Source: Roridomyces roridus (taxonomy: Eukaryota; Basidiomycota; Agaricomycetes; Agaricales; Mycenaceae). Taken from it: a DNA stretch of 64,000 nucleotides. The stretch covers positions 496,001 to 560,000 of the forward strand of contig JARKIF010000022.1 in assembly GCA_029378245.1 (NCBI GenBank), given 5' to 3'. Shown piece after piece: positions 1 to 10,200 of the stretch. Within the stretch, counting starts at the first letter, position 1; each line of letters starts with the position of its first letter. The notes below the pieces were generated by a model. The model ran no database searches. It was given only the letters and a program-made list of their open reading frames with translations, and was not told the origin of the DNA. The translations under genes were made by a program, and so were the position numbers.

Positions 1-259
1 GGCCAAAATTTGAAGAGTGTTTGGCAGGCATGGTGCTCGCGATATGTGATGATCGTTTCCGACAGCCATTCGAATTGCTCCGCTGTTGTCCATGGACGGG
101 CTGGCATGAGCGTAGAGAGGGTCCACTTTCCTTTTTCAGAATTTCCGCATCAAACTCAAAAATCGCGTTTTCTGATTTACCGGCCGCAACAATTAGAAAG
201 AAATATCACCAAGGCGTATCAAATAACAAAAACCCAGCTTCTTCTCTCCGCCCACTACC

Positions 260-721
260 ATGACCGAGCACACCTATGTGCCGTTGCCCGCTGCCTCCAA
301 CTTTCGTGCAGAGTTGGAGGCGGCAGTCAACTGCGTCCGTGAACTCACGCAGCTGGCGCTCAAGATGACCGTCTCTGCGGGGGACGTACAGGGCGAGTAA
401 TCCGTATCGATTGCGAAATTTTCCTGCTCATTGCCTTTCCAGACCCTGTGCAGAAGAGCACCCTTGTTGCCCAGGCAGTCGAGATGGCCAAGGCCAGCCT
501 CGATCTCCAGTGTGAGTTTTGTGTCCCACAGTACACGATCATGCTCATCGTTCACATCGCTCAGCCGTCCTTCAAGAGGCCATTTCAAATGCTCCTACCG
601 AAGTGGAACCCTCCGAGTGTAAGTTTAATCGAGTCCCGCAGGTATCTCGCTTATTTAGTTCTGTGCAGTCAAATGGGTCGAGAAGCCGGAGCTAGAATGT
701 GTAGCGGAGCATGAGCAATGA
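260..721 (+). CDS. small four-exon hypothetical protein
   Basis: Not recognised. I read four exons joined by consensus GT..AG introns: about 260-385, 454-511, 565-618 and 669-721, giving roughly 96 residues. The start is MTEHTYVPLPAASNFRAELE and the end KWVEKPELECVAEHEQ. All three joins keep one frame and stay open, which is unlikely by chance and is the main support. The product is short, acidic and helix-prone (AQAVEMAKASLDLQ looks amphipathic), with no signal peptide or membrane segment. It ends 8 bp from the stop of the convergent gene at 729, so the two share a very short 3' space. An overlapping minus-strand ORF (274-588) is open over much of this stretch but explains no splice sites. 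Confidence 0.55.
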
Positions 722-728
722 AAGTGAT

Positions 729-1730
729 TCAAAAATTCCTACACACGCACCAGCGGGAGACTTTCGATTGACTATCCATCTGCCCTCCCCTTCCCAACTC
801 AGCGAGAGCGCGAGTAGCCAGCATCTCGTCCGAATTGAGTGACTTGCCAGCGAAGATGGACTCCTCGGAAGGCTTGACGGAGGAGAACTGAAACCTGTTG
901 ACCACAGAGAGAGCCCGAGGATCCCAAAACGATGCCTCGAAAGAGAGCTGAGAGTTTGAAGAGCCGCAGTCCACACCAACATATTCCGGGATGGTGTCGA
1001 AGCCGAGTCCAGAGTCGTCTTGCGGGACAGCACCTGAAGACCGGGCATGCTGGTCATAGCTCGATTCAGACGCTGCCAATGCTGGTAGTGGAGGAGAGTG
1101 CTCGGTGGTACGCCGCCGCTGCTTAGCCGCTCTGGTATAATCAGACCTTTGAGACGAATCGACACAGAAGGATTACCTCTTTTCTTCTTTCTTTTCAGCG
1201 GCTTGCCTCCGACGGTTGTCACGAATACTATTAGCATTACTTGTGAGGGTTAGATGCACGTAAGATGGAACAGATTTTGTGGACGCACCGGGCGTAATAC
1301 CTGGCTTGCGTGTTCCGATGGTTATGAGCTTTTTCGGCCTTGGATACCCTGCAGTCCGGAAGATGAGTGACTAGAAGTATAGAAGAGAAGGGAGAGACCG
1401 TGAGCGATATTTTGCATCAGGGTCCGCCTTGAATTTGCCGCGTTTCTTGCTTTTGCGCACACCGCGGGCATTCCGTAACGCACCGAAAGTTCGGTGCCTT
1501 ACGGTGCCCTCACAGTACCCTTGGGGTGGCTGGTTCCCACATGGCAGCTCTGTCCCGGCCCGGGCTGTTACATCAAAAAAAAAATCTCACAACTTTGTGA
1601 CTCAGGACGTTGAGGTGACAGCCCGGGCCGGAAAAACCTGGCACGCGGAGACCTGCCACCCAGGAGGGCACTGTGAGGGCACCGTAAGGCACCGAACTTT
1701 CGGTGTCTAACGGATTGCCCGCGGTGGCAT
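729..1730 (-). pseudogene. Arg/Lys-rich basic protein, start codon split by a MITE
   Basis: Minus-strand multi-exon gene. Spliced reading gives MRKSKKRGKF, then DPDAKYRSRVSKAEKAHNHR, then SIRDNRRRQAAEKKEEKR and AAKQRRRTTEHSPPLP, then a Ser-rich tail ending in SKVSRWCVCRNF. Introns (minus) lie near 1405-1353, 1296-1241 and 1175-1130, all GT..AG with compatible phases. The repeated RxxRRxxAxxKKxxKR pattern suggests a nucleic-acid-binding basic helix of the kind common in basidiomycete-specific proteins; this role is inference. A 267-bp inverted-repeat element (1460-1726) sits exactly at codon 1. Joining the flanks with one GCA copy gives an uninterrupted ATG-CGC-AAA start. In the present allele the original ATG reads only a few codons into the element before a stop, so the gene is probably inactive unless another start is used. 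Confidence 0.55.
1460..1726. mobile_element. CACTA-like palindromic MITE, TSD GCA
   Basis: 267-bp foldback element. The outer arms match over about 60 bp (1460-1521 against 1665-1726 reversed), starting CACCGCGGGCA and containing the hairpin-forming word CACCGAAAGTTCGGTG. Inner arms around CCCGGCCCGGGCTGT pair again near 1556-1575 and 1614-1633, so almost the whole element folds. It is flanked by the 3-bp repeat GCA (1457-1459, 1727-1729). A CAC-starting terminus with a 3-bp duplication fits the CACTA/EnSpm superfamily; that assignment is inference. It has no coding capacity. Confidence 0.75.
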
Positions 1731-2938
1731 GTTGGTCGAGATCAAGCCTATTGTATATGCCTGTATCTACCATCTCTCTGCCTTCCCGCCAACAATCGAC
1801 AACCTCTACCTCAATCCACACTCCACCGTTCATCAAGATTCTACCCATTCCAAGTTCTGATATACTGGGGCTCCTACTTTCTTTATTCTTTGGCTCCAAC
1901 CGATGCAATGAAGACGCTTCAAATATGCCGACAGCTATTTCCTGATTTTCACCACCCCGGATTTTCAAGTTCTGGATATATTCCAGTGCAGCCTCACGAG
2001 TAGAATTCGTCCTCGGATGCGGATTCAAAAGGTAACTCATGTATCTAATGCAAATCATGTCCCAATCATGCACCCTTGTATTGCAATACCCGCTCGTCTT
2101 GGGCTCAGATTCTTTCTTGCTGGTACTGGAGACAGAGGTCCTGATGGTTAAATCAGTACTGCGATGGAACTGGGAGGACAGACAGTAGGTACATTCAATT
2201 TCCAAGCGCTACACGGATAACCTGATATCCAAAGTCGTGCTGTTCCGCAAGCGCCGCATCCTCAGGCTACTTCCGTGGTGATACATGAACACTACGGGTG
2301 CGAATTTCGATAGGTGAGTTCCAAATCGTTGTAACAGTGTGTCCAAGGCTGATTTATCATCGTTAGGGCATTTATTCACTCATCTCTTCCTTCCCAGGCT
2401 GGATGAGTGTTTGGAACAACTGTACATCCATCTATTCCGACTCCCCCAACTCGTTCTGGGCGAATATCGTTGGCTTTCCCATGTATTTTACCGTACTAGA
2501 TCTAAACCTGATGTATCTACCTCAATGTGCGGATTCAAAACTCTACCTTTTGGGATTCTAAGCAACCCAGGAGTTGTCCTGTCTGCACGGAAAGATGATT
2601 CGTGTCATCCCTGCCAGAAACGAGCAGGATTTTGGTCGAGGCTGAATGTCCGAAAGTTGTAATGCCGGGTTATGTAATTGATTCTCGTCACCGTGTGGGC
2701 ATTTTCCTTTGTTTCTTTCTCCCTCCCTCGACGTGTCATAGCCTCGCCATCCTTTGCCTGTGAGTACCCTCTTTTCATGGACACATCCTAGAGGCTCTCC
2801 GTCACTCTGTACGTGGAGTCTCACCCATAGGCATTCGGCAGTTGACGGATGAGCTTTGGGATCGTTCCTTGCGCCTCCTCGGTTTTACCAATACTAACAC
2901 TCGTCACAGATACCTCTGCCCTGCAGCGCAGACGTGCC
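1731..2938. other. stretch without a confident gene
   Basis: A minus-strand frame is open from about 2205 to 1731 (it includes ALEYIQNLKIRGGENQEI) and could be a coding remnant upstream of the basic-protein gene. I cannot support a start, splice sites or a family. The rest, 2210-2938, shows no convincing coding structure and probably holds the 5' end of the KDZ cassette, whose terminal repeats I could not locate. Confidence 0.3.
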
Positions 2939-5253
2939 ATGGCACGTACCACCCGCAGCGGGGCAGAGTACAGTCCTTGACAAGGATTGGATTGGCTTGA
3001 TGCGCCGCACCCACCACACTCTTTTCAAGTCGTTCGCACGAAGGCCTCGATTGGTCACATACTCAAGCAATCCTTAACTGCTGCAGATCAACGTGCTTTG
3101 GCTACCGACTCGAGTGATACGCTGCAGCATGAATGGGAGAATACAGGGCAGCATGAATGGGAAGATATCCCCGAAGTCATGTCCCAGCCACCATCTCCCC
3201 TGTCGACGCCATCTGCCTCACCCTCTCCATCTCGTACCCCCTCACCACAGCCACGGCTAACTGTAACCTCTCCTTCCCCACCTCCCTCTCCACCACCCCT
3301 AGATATGCCACCACACCCACTGGAACGACAGCGGCAACACTCCCGCTCTAAGATACGGCGTCAAAAGAACCGTCAGATCGCCTCCAGCAATCCGTACTCT
3401 CGGAGTCCCAAGCATCGCGGCCCCCAACGGGAGCTCTCGCCCGTCCATGTCACCTACGACATTGCTGATGCACCTCATTCGGCGGGTGGAGCTTGGGTGG
3501 GGGCAGCGGTCCGCAGATTGCGACGACGATGTGCCCACGCTACCAGAGCTGCTCGAGGAAGGCTGCGAGGAGATTGAGTGGAATGGACGGTGCGTACAAG
3601 CGACTTGTTGCTCGCACGGTCATCTGACATCCCCTTTAGCGATCCCAAGCTCATTGTCGATGCAGAGGGCCGTATTATTATGGAAGGATACGTGTAGCAA
3701 AATTATCTGTGGCACCACGGAAGGACTCTCACTGAAAAAAAGTACCACCTAGCTGAATGACGAGAAAAAAGCACCGCTCAAAAAACAAGTGCCCACCACT
3801 TGAGATTTGAAGCCACTTGAAAGCCGCCTCCTACCGACGGACACTGATGTGATGCCACTGCTGAATGATACCAAGATCAACGGCAGAAAACTCCATCAGC
3901 CAGGTGGCTGATCAGTGATGGCCATGGTACTTGAGTGTTTCATTGCGCAGGTTTGTCATTACCACTGATCGGCACTCTCCCGGCCCTCAATGTTGAATTT
4001 CAGCAAGTGACTGTGGTCCAACATAGATATCCTTTGATCAAATTGTATTGGTAGCAGCAGAGCATCAGGAATTGAACGAACCCTGCCATTGGTGGATTCC
4101 AGCCATGTACCAGCCGAGACAGTGCCACAACTTTGCCGGCTGGGGGAAATCATCAATGATTGATGTCCAGGCATGTGCCACGGCATCTCTCATATTTGAA
4201 CTCCGGAGGTTGCGCCTTTTTTTCCCCAAACACCCAGTGGTGCATTTTTTGTGTCAAAGGTGGTGTCATTTTCTTGATTCACAGAATAATTTTGCTACCT
4301 GTATCCTGCCATATATTATTGCTATCCTCCTTGGTACACCGGACGACCCCAACTGGCCGAATATCATCAAGGAGGCTGTCAAAGCTATGGCGCGTGCACG
4401 TCGCAAAGCGCGTGAGCAAGGGGCATGGAGTCCATGTCGCCACCGACGTGGGCGGTACATGCCTTTGACGACAGGTGTTTCTTTTGGAGGCGGCCAAAAG
4501 GTAGCCGTCCCATCCCTACGCCAACCTCACCTCGTCTCATATGCATCACCAGCGTCCCGGAAACCTTGCCAACTCGCGATTCTACCGCCGCTTGATTCGA
4601 TCCCTCCTGCGGAACAAAGCAATCCAGCGAATTGCAGGATTCCAATGGGGTTCGTCACGCCATCCTTCGCTCTGCTATCTGCTGATTCTCGACAGGCTGG
4701 CTTGGCGCTGTACGCACCCAAGCTGTACCGCTACATGCGCCGCACACTCCGCGAGCTTTTCAAGCGCCAGCCGGAGCTTGTGCACAACTTCAAGAACTCC
4801 ATCTTCACCGCCACCACATTCAATTGCGGCCCGGACGCAGTCACCGTCACCCATGTCGACCAACTCAATCTCTCCCACGGACTCTGCGCCATCACCAGCG
4901 GCGGGCGCTATGACCACACCAAGGGTGGTGCAATCCACCTCAAGCAAATTCGGCTCGTCATCCAATTCCCCGCAGGTGCTTCCATTCTCATCCCCTCCGG
5001 CTGTCTCGACCACGGCAACACTGCAATACAAGAAGGGGAGGAGCGCTACTCCATGACCCAATATGCAGCGGGAGGGCTGTTTCGATGGGCGGAGTATGGG
5101 TTTCAGACTGCGAAGGACCTACTTTCGCAGCCGGGTGGGGAGGAGCTCCGAGCCAAGTTTGATGGTGTGCCGGGCACTCGTTGGGAGTGGGCCCTTGGGC
5201 TGTTCTCCAAGCTCGACGAGTTGGAGGCAGATCGTTTTGGGGGTGCGGACTAA
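2939..5253 (+). pseudogene. TET/JBP-family 2OG-Fe(II) dioxygenase, broken
   Basis: Fungal TET/JBP-like dioxygenase; the family oxidises 5-methylpyrimidines in DNA. The N-terminus (MARTTRSGAEYSP) is followed by an in-frame TGA at 2978-2980, then a Pro/Ser-rich and a basic region. The conserved part resumes at DPKLIVDAEGRI (about 3641-3678) and AILLGTPDDPNW (from 4321), separated by the element at 3679-4313. It continues through GVSFGGGQK, an intron (about 4500-4550), RPGNLANSRF, NKAIQRIAGFQ, a second intron (about 4652-4697) and ALYAPKLY. The catalytic double-stranded beta-helix holds HVD (iron ligands, about 4854-4862), CLDHGN (second His) and EERYSMTQYAAG (2-oxoglutarate Arg), so the active-site residues are kept. 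A one-base frame change lies near 3500. The long ORF 4048-5253 crosses the inserted element by chance and is not a gene model. Confidence 0.75.
3679..4313. mobile_element. TIR element inside the TET/JBP gene
   Basis: About 635 bp. The ends pair as TATGGAAGGATAC (left) and TATGGCAGGATAC (right, reversed), and the match continues through GTAGCAAAATTAT for about 30 bp, then imperfectly for about 90 bp. It is flanked by TATTAT/TATTATT (3673-3679, 4314-4320), so the duplication is 6 or 7 bp. Removing element plus one copy joins GAGGGCCGTATT to ATTGCTATCCTCC and restores EGRIIAILLGTPDD of the host gene. No transposase is encoded. The superfamily is undetermined. Confidence 0.75.
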
Positions 5254-5376
5254 GATTACCACTACTGATATTTTGCTATCTCATCGCTTTGCTTTGATCA
5301 CGCTATCTCGTCGCTTTGCTTTGATCACGCTCTCTTTGTCGTACAAATAAATATATTCTGCTTCTACTTTTCTTCC

Positions 5377-5803
5377 ATGCCCGAAATCACTATTCAAACG
5401 CACCGTGCAGAGCTTGACGCTCTTGAGCGTGGCTTCAAGCTAGGTATCCCCCTCTGCGTCCGGTGTTGACTCCATTTCTAAAAAAGAATTAGAAGCTCTC
5501 AAATTCTTCGAAGGAAAAGTCCCGAAACTCAGTGATGGTACCATGGCTTGGCTAGAGACGAATCTCAAGCCTGCATCCAACAACAACAAAACCGAAGAGA
5601 AGCCGGAGGACAACAGGACGAGCACCAGGAAGCGGGGTCCGGAGTTTGCCTTCCCCGAGATGAAAACGGAGCCGATGGTGCTGGATCGAGAATGGGTGCA
5701 AAAAAATGGAGAGCGCACGTCGGCGGAGTTGCATGTGTTGCGGTATGGGGAGAAGGGGGTGAAGCGCAGGAGGCGGCTGGAAATGATGGGGTATTACTCT
5801 TAG
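5377..5803 (+). CDS. small two-exon KDZ-cassette protein
   Basis: Function not recognised. Exon 1 runs 5377-5443 and exon 2 5487-5803, with a 43-bp GT..AG intron, giving 127 residues. Beginning MPEITIQTHRAELDALERGF, the product continues LEALKFFEGKVPKLSDG, then an acidic/basic linker (NNNKTEEKPEDNRTSTRKRG) and a C-terminus ending KRRRRLEMMGYYS. It is highly charged, with a short N-terminal helix and no membrane segment. It lies between the TET/JBP gene and the KDZ transposase in the same orientation, so it may be a cassette passenger. Codon 1 was chosen because it is the first ATG and the splice keeps the frame. The frame appears intact. Confidence 0.6.
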
Positions 5804-5964
5804 TTTCAGTTGTGTAAAATTGCCCAAGCCATTGTGCGCACCTTCATTATCCTACATACGGAATTTCGGGTCCCGGCCCTCAATGGTCTGCGGTGCCCTC
5901 AATCACGATGGACTTGCGGTTCGGCTAGGTGATTTTGGATAAGCCCTCCCTTTCCCGTACGACG

Positions 5965-6476
5965 ATGAAAAAAATCCCTCTCTTCACCAGTCCGCCTCCT
6001 TCACCTGCTCCGGCTTCCCCTGCTCCGGCTTCACCACGGTTTTCAGACCACCCATGCCCTATCATTCTCAAGGGTTTTGAGGACGACCTGAGCGGCAAGA
6101 CACCCCCGCCGAAATTCGAGTGCATTTCAAATTGGTCTTGGACCTTGGTTATTTGGTGCTGAAAAAGTTTAGAATTGCCTCGACTTACCCCAATTCCGAG
6201 GTGTACGAACGCATGATCAAGAAATGCATCCAAGACTCGGAGCGCCCAATTCCGTGCAAGCGCAAGCGGGCCCCTTCCCCCATCGACCCACATGAGCAAT
6301 GGCTTCGGGATATGTGTTCTCGCCCGCCCCGGTCAGCCCCCATAGTCCGGCGTAAACGCAAGTGCAGGGCTGTTGACGTTGCCTCTCCCGGTATGTTCTG
6401 TTGTCTTCATTCTCATTCTCAGACTGACAATTCCGTGAAAGCTGGTGAGTCGTCGAGTGCGAAGGGTCCGGAGTAG
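5965..6476 (+). pseudogene. hypothetical Pro-rich KDZ-cassette ORF, frame-disrupted
   Basis: Not recognised. One frame from 5965 starts MKKIPLFTSPPPSPAPASPA and stays open to about 6162. A second frame from about 6110 carries a better conserved-looking segment, HFKLVLDLGYLVLKKF, then YPNSEVYERMIKKCIQDSER and a basic tail KRKRAPSPIDPHEQWLRDM. The protein needs a one-base shift near 6110-6120, either a real frameshift or a missed splice. It sits between the 127-aa gene and a minus-strand gene inside the KDZ cassette. A C-terminal intron near 6391-6441 is possible. Confidence 0.4.
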
Positions 6477-6522
6477 TGTAGTTGCGTAGAAAAAGAAGAA
6501 TGCATTTGCGGGGAATAAGTAA

Positions 6523-6700
6523 CTACAATTTTGCACGCAGTTTCGCCGGTTCGTCGAGTGCAGGCATACCAGAGAAATCATCTGGGTCTTCATTGAGCTC
6601 GAGAGGCGAATGGAAGGCGGTATAGTAACAGGAGCAGGTCTGGTTGTGCGCGGCGGCGTGGCATGTGAAGTCGTAGGTTACATAGACGGGGGATACAGAC
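6523..6700 (-). CDS. C-terminal exon of a minus-strand KDZ-cassette gene
   Basis: Minus-strand exon with protein-like composition: VSPVYVTYDFTCHAAAHNQ, then TCSCYYTAFHSPLEL, then an acidic tail ending EPAKLRAKL and a TAG stop at 6523-6525. A splice acceptor (rev-comp AATATTCAG) lies just upstream at about 6701. Further upstream on this strand (6711-7010) short coding-like stretches occur, such as RGERPRYTDNLIAHHPLP, but I could not join them. The gene would be divergent from the KDZ transposase. Function unknown; the Cys spacing (C-x8-C-x-C) might bind metal, which is inference. Confidence 0.45.
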
Positions 6701-7214
6701 CTGAATATTATTCAACGGCATGAATCCCAGTTTCTGCATATACGCACCGCCGCAGGCTCATGGGGAGGTCCTGATCAGTGTTGCGAGGGCGCTCACCGCG
6801 GTCGATATCGGTGGCTATATAAATAATGTTATTCAGATTCTGAAAGGCAAGGCTTTGACTCACTTTCCATGGACCCTGACGTGCTTGGGATGGAGGTTAT
6901 GGGCAAGGGGTGATGTGCGATCAAATTGTCTGTGTACCGGGGTCGCTCGCCACGAGAAATGAGTTCAGCTACAAAAAATATATGTTTATTCTGTTGTAAC
7001 GGAGAACTGCGCTCACTTACAGTCCATGATTTATGGGCTGGATGGTAGGATGTTGGTTGGTGGGGAATTGAGAGGTCTGTTTGTACTTTGATGGCAATCT
7101 GATGGTGACCGCGACCACGATCGACTCGCGACTGTGAGCCCCCAACTCCCTTTCTTCCCTCATTTCCATCCATCCGCTCCTTTCATATGCCATCTACACC
7201 TTCTACCTTCATCA

Positions 7215-10200
7215 ATGCCTCCTAAACGAAGACTTGACTCCCACTACGACTTCTCTGATTCTGAATCCGATGCCGGCGATGAATCCATGCCAAAAGTACC
7301 CAGGGAAGGCGGCTGAATGCTCCAGGAGTCAACACATGTTGGCCCCAACGGTTTTCTCCGCCACAAGGCGACCTTCATCCCAGTACCTCGTTCTCCCACA
7401 AAATCATCGCACCAGTGGGTCTCAGACGAGCCTACTGCATATTCGGGCCCTGTCTTCGAGCCAGACGAGATCCCAACCTCAGAGGCGGAGTCTAGCGCGG
7501 AAGACGAGGGTGAGATTGAGCCACGAGCTCAGCGCAGCTCCGTGTGTCTTTTTTGTCTCTCTTTTCTTTTCCACGGCATCTAATTCGTGATTTCAGGACG
7601 ATCCTCTTCGCCAATGGGTTACGCACTACCGGGAGAGCTTCTTGGACCTCCTCGTCAAGTTGGAAGGCCGTGGAGACCATGGCTCTCGTCTTCATTGCGC
7701 CGCATGTGGTATTGCGCCCGCAGAGTACCGATGTGATACCTGCTTCGCGGGAGGGGAGCTCTTGTGCCGTCCCTGCATTGTAAAGGAGCATGACAGACAT
7801 CCACTGCACGTTGTCAAGGTATGTCCCAAGCAATATCCCCTTAACTTTGACGATAACATATCTACCCAGCTCTGGAATGGCAGCTACTTTGACAAGAAGT
7901 CTCTCAAGGAGCTCGGCCTGCGCATCCAACTTGGGCATTGGCTGGTTCGTGGGAGTCGTTGCCCGCTGCCCGCGCCTGCCCCTGGGGGAAAATTCATCAT
8001 TATTGGTGACGGCGGCATTCATCGCGTAGCCCTCGACTTCTGCGGGTGCGGCAAGGGAGGGTCCCATAACGACCAACTCATGCACGCGGGGCTATATCCT
8101 GCCACCGTCGTCAATCCCCGCACCGCAGCTACATTCTTGGAGCTTGACCGCTTCGTGCTGATGAACTATGAATTGAAATGCTCGGCCTGGGACTACTACA
8201 ACAGCTTGGCGAGGGCGACGGAGAATACGGGGCTCAAGAAGACGCCGGTGAGTTGCTAATTATTCGTCTTGATGTGATCTACTCACAGGCTTTTTCAGGG
8301 GCGGTATTCGGAGTTTGCGCGGATGGGGCGGGAGTGGACAAATCTCATGATGCTCAAACGAGCCGGGAGGTGTCACGATCCCAGTGGAATTGCGGGTACA
8401 TCACCCCGAGAATGTGCATTGTTATGCCCGGCGTGCCCGCACCCCGGGAAAAACCTCAATCTAGAGTATCGCTGATACGACTGCGTATTTCGCACGCATG
8501 AAATCTGGCTATTTAGCTGTTTTGGTGCGCACACCAATGCCTCTGTCAGGTGGTATACGATAAGGGATAGGACTGAGCTCCGTGTCACTATTCGTGTATT
8601 AATGAGACAAGTACAAGTCGTCAGTACACTACGCTTGGCTATTCGTTCAAGTGGTCGGTTGTAGTGACTCCAATAGGCGGTTCGCGGGGACTACTACTTG
8701 TGAAGATACCATACCCAAGGAGATATACCAAGCCCAGGTGTATTCAGGAATGAGCTAGACTAGCTACAGAGCAAAGACGAAGGTTGCGCGGACGCGCAGT
8801 ACTATTATGACAAGGTTCGCGGAGTACCTCGCGGACCGGTATAAGTCTATATATATGTATACAAACAGAGTGGCTCGTGTAGGCGAGTTGGAGGAAATAC
8901 TACCATTCGTTCCGGTATTAAAGAGACACCCAGAAAAGAGATGACAAGTGGGCGAGTCGAACTCGTGCAGGCACACTAGTATGATCGAGAACTGATCCGA
9001 GTACGATCATGATCATGGAAAGCGGCGGCGTCGCGGCAGGCGATCAGAGCGATGATCGCGTCTGACAGAATATGCCAGGAGTAAGCCTTGAATGACGAAG
9101 ATGGCGGACCGAGGTTATTTATGGACCTGGGTCGAGGGCTATAGTCATAATGAGTGCTGGCTCAGCAAGAGAGCGTAATGAAACGACGGAATCAAATTAC
9201 CAGGCCAATCGGCTCGAATGCCAAGACGGTATGACCACCGATCAGCCGGGCCAAGCAGCAACATAAGCAACAGAACCACGCGGAGCGGTTCGAGGGGATG
9301 TAATATAGGTGACAGGACACCTAGGGTTATAGGGAAAGTACGGAAATAGGGATGGCTGTCACGACAAGACTTGTTTCACGCGTCCAACAGCGGTAAGATG
9401 CTGCGGATTGGGTAGTGCGCTACTAAAGCTCGTAAAATGAACTGAATAAAAGTCTAGGAGAGGGTACAGAATACGACGACTAGCTACTGCTTTTATACTA
9501 CGAGGAATAAACCTACGATGCTACACTAATTGTCTTGGTGTCCAACATGCGTTATTGTCCTGCGCCTTTGTCGTCTCCTATTGTCGTGTCTCCACCGTGT
9601 CCTTCATAGAAGCCTGTCATGATCGGACAGTTCACTGATCGGAAACTCCTTCCCACATCCATGCTGTCGTTCATAAATATGAAACTATCCCACGTCTTTA
9701 GATAATGTCTTCCTCGGCTTCTTCCTCAATCCGATCGAGACGGGGTTCCCAGGACTTTAACGCTATACGGCGCCAATGCTTATCTGGTTTATTTGGCGTT
9801 GTCACGTGCGCAAATAGATCAGCGCGTGACAATGGCAGGCGCGTAATAGTAGTTATATCATCAGACCAGTAGGGAGTAGTATATAAGGCCTGTAGATCCC
9901 GCCCTTGCAGGATTGCATTGTACGCCTTCTTGCTTAGACATTGGGTCGAAGCTTGATCTGTGGTTATAGTGCAGTCTTGTGACTTCCGCGGAGATTTGTT
10001 GTATCATTTCTCTTAGCTTAGACGCAATATCAAAGGCACCCGAGCTCTGGTTCAACTTGGGTCAGCTATAGTAACATACTTAAGGGGTAGTGGGTTGCCC
10101 TCTGTGCTATAGTTCCTCTTCGTGTTGTATCGAAGTTGTATTGGTGTTTGGATATTGTGTGTTTCGGTCAATAAAATATAAAACCTTTTAACATCGTAAC

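Noticed and set aside
274..588. 104-aa minus-strand ORF
   Set aside because: The plus strand has four phase-compatible exons over the same stretch, which explains it better.
4048..5253. 401-aa ORF as a single gene
   Set aside because: It runs through the inserted element and two introns by chance; the TET/JBP exons use it only in part.
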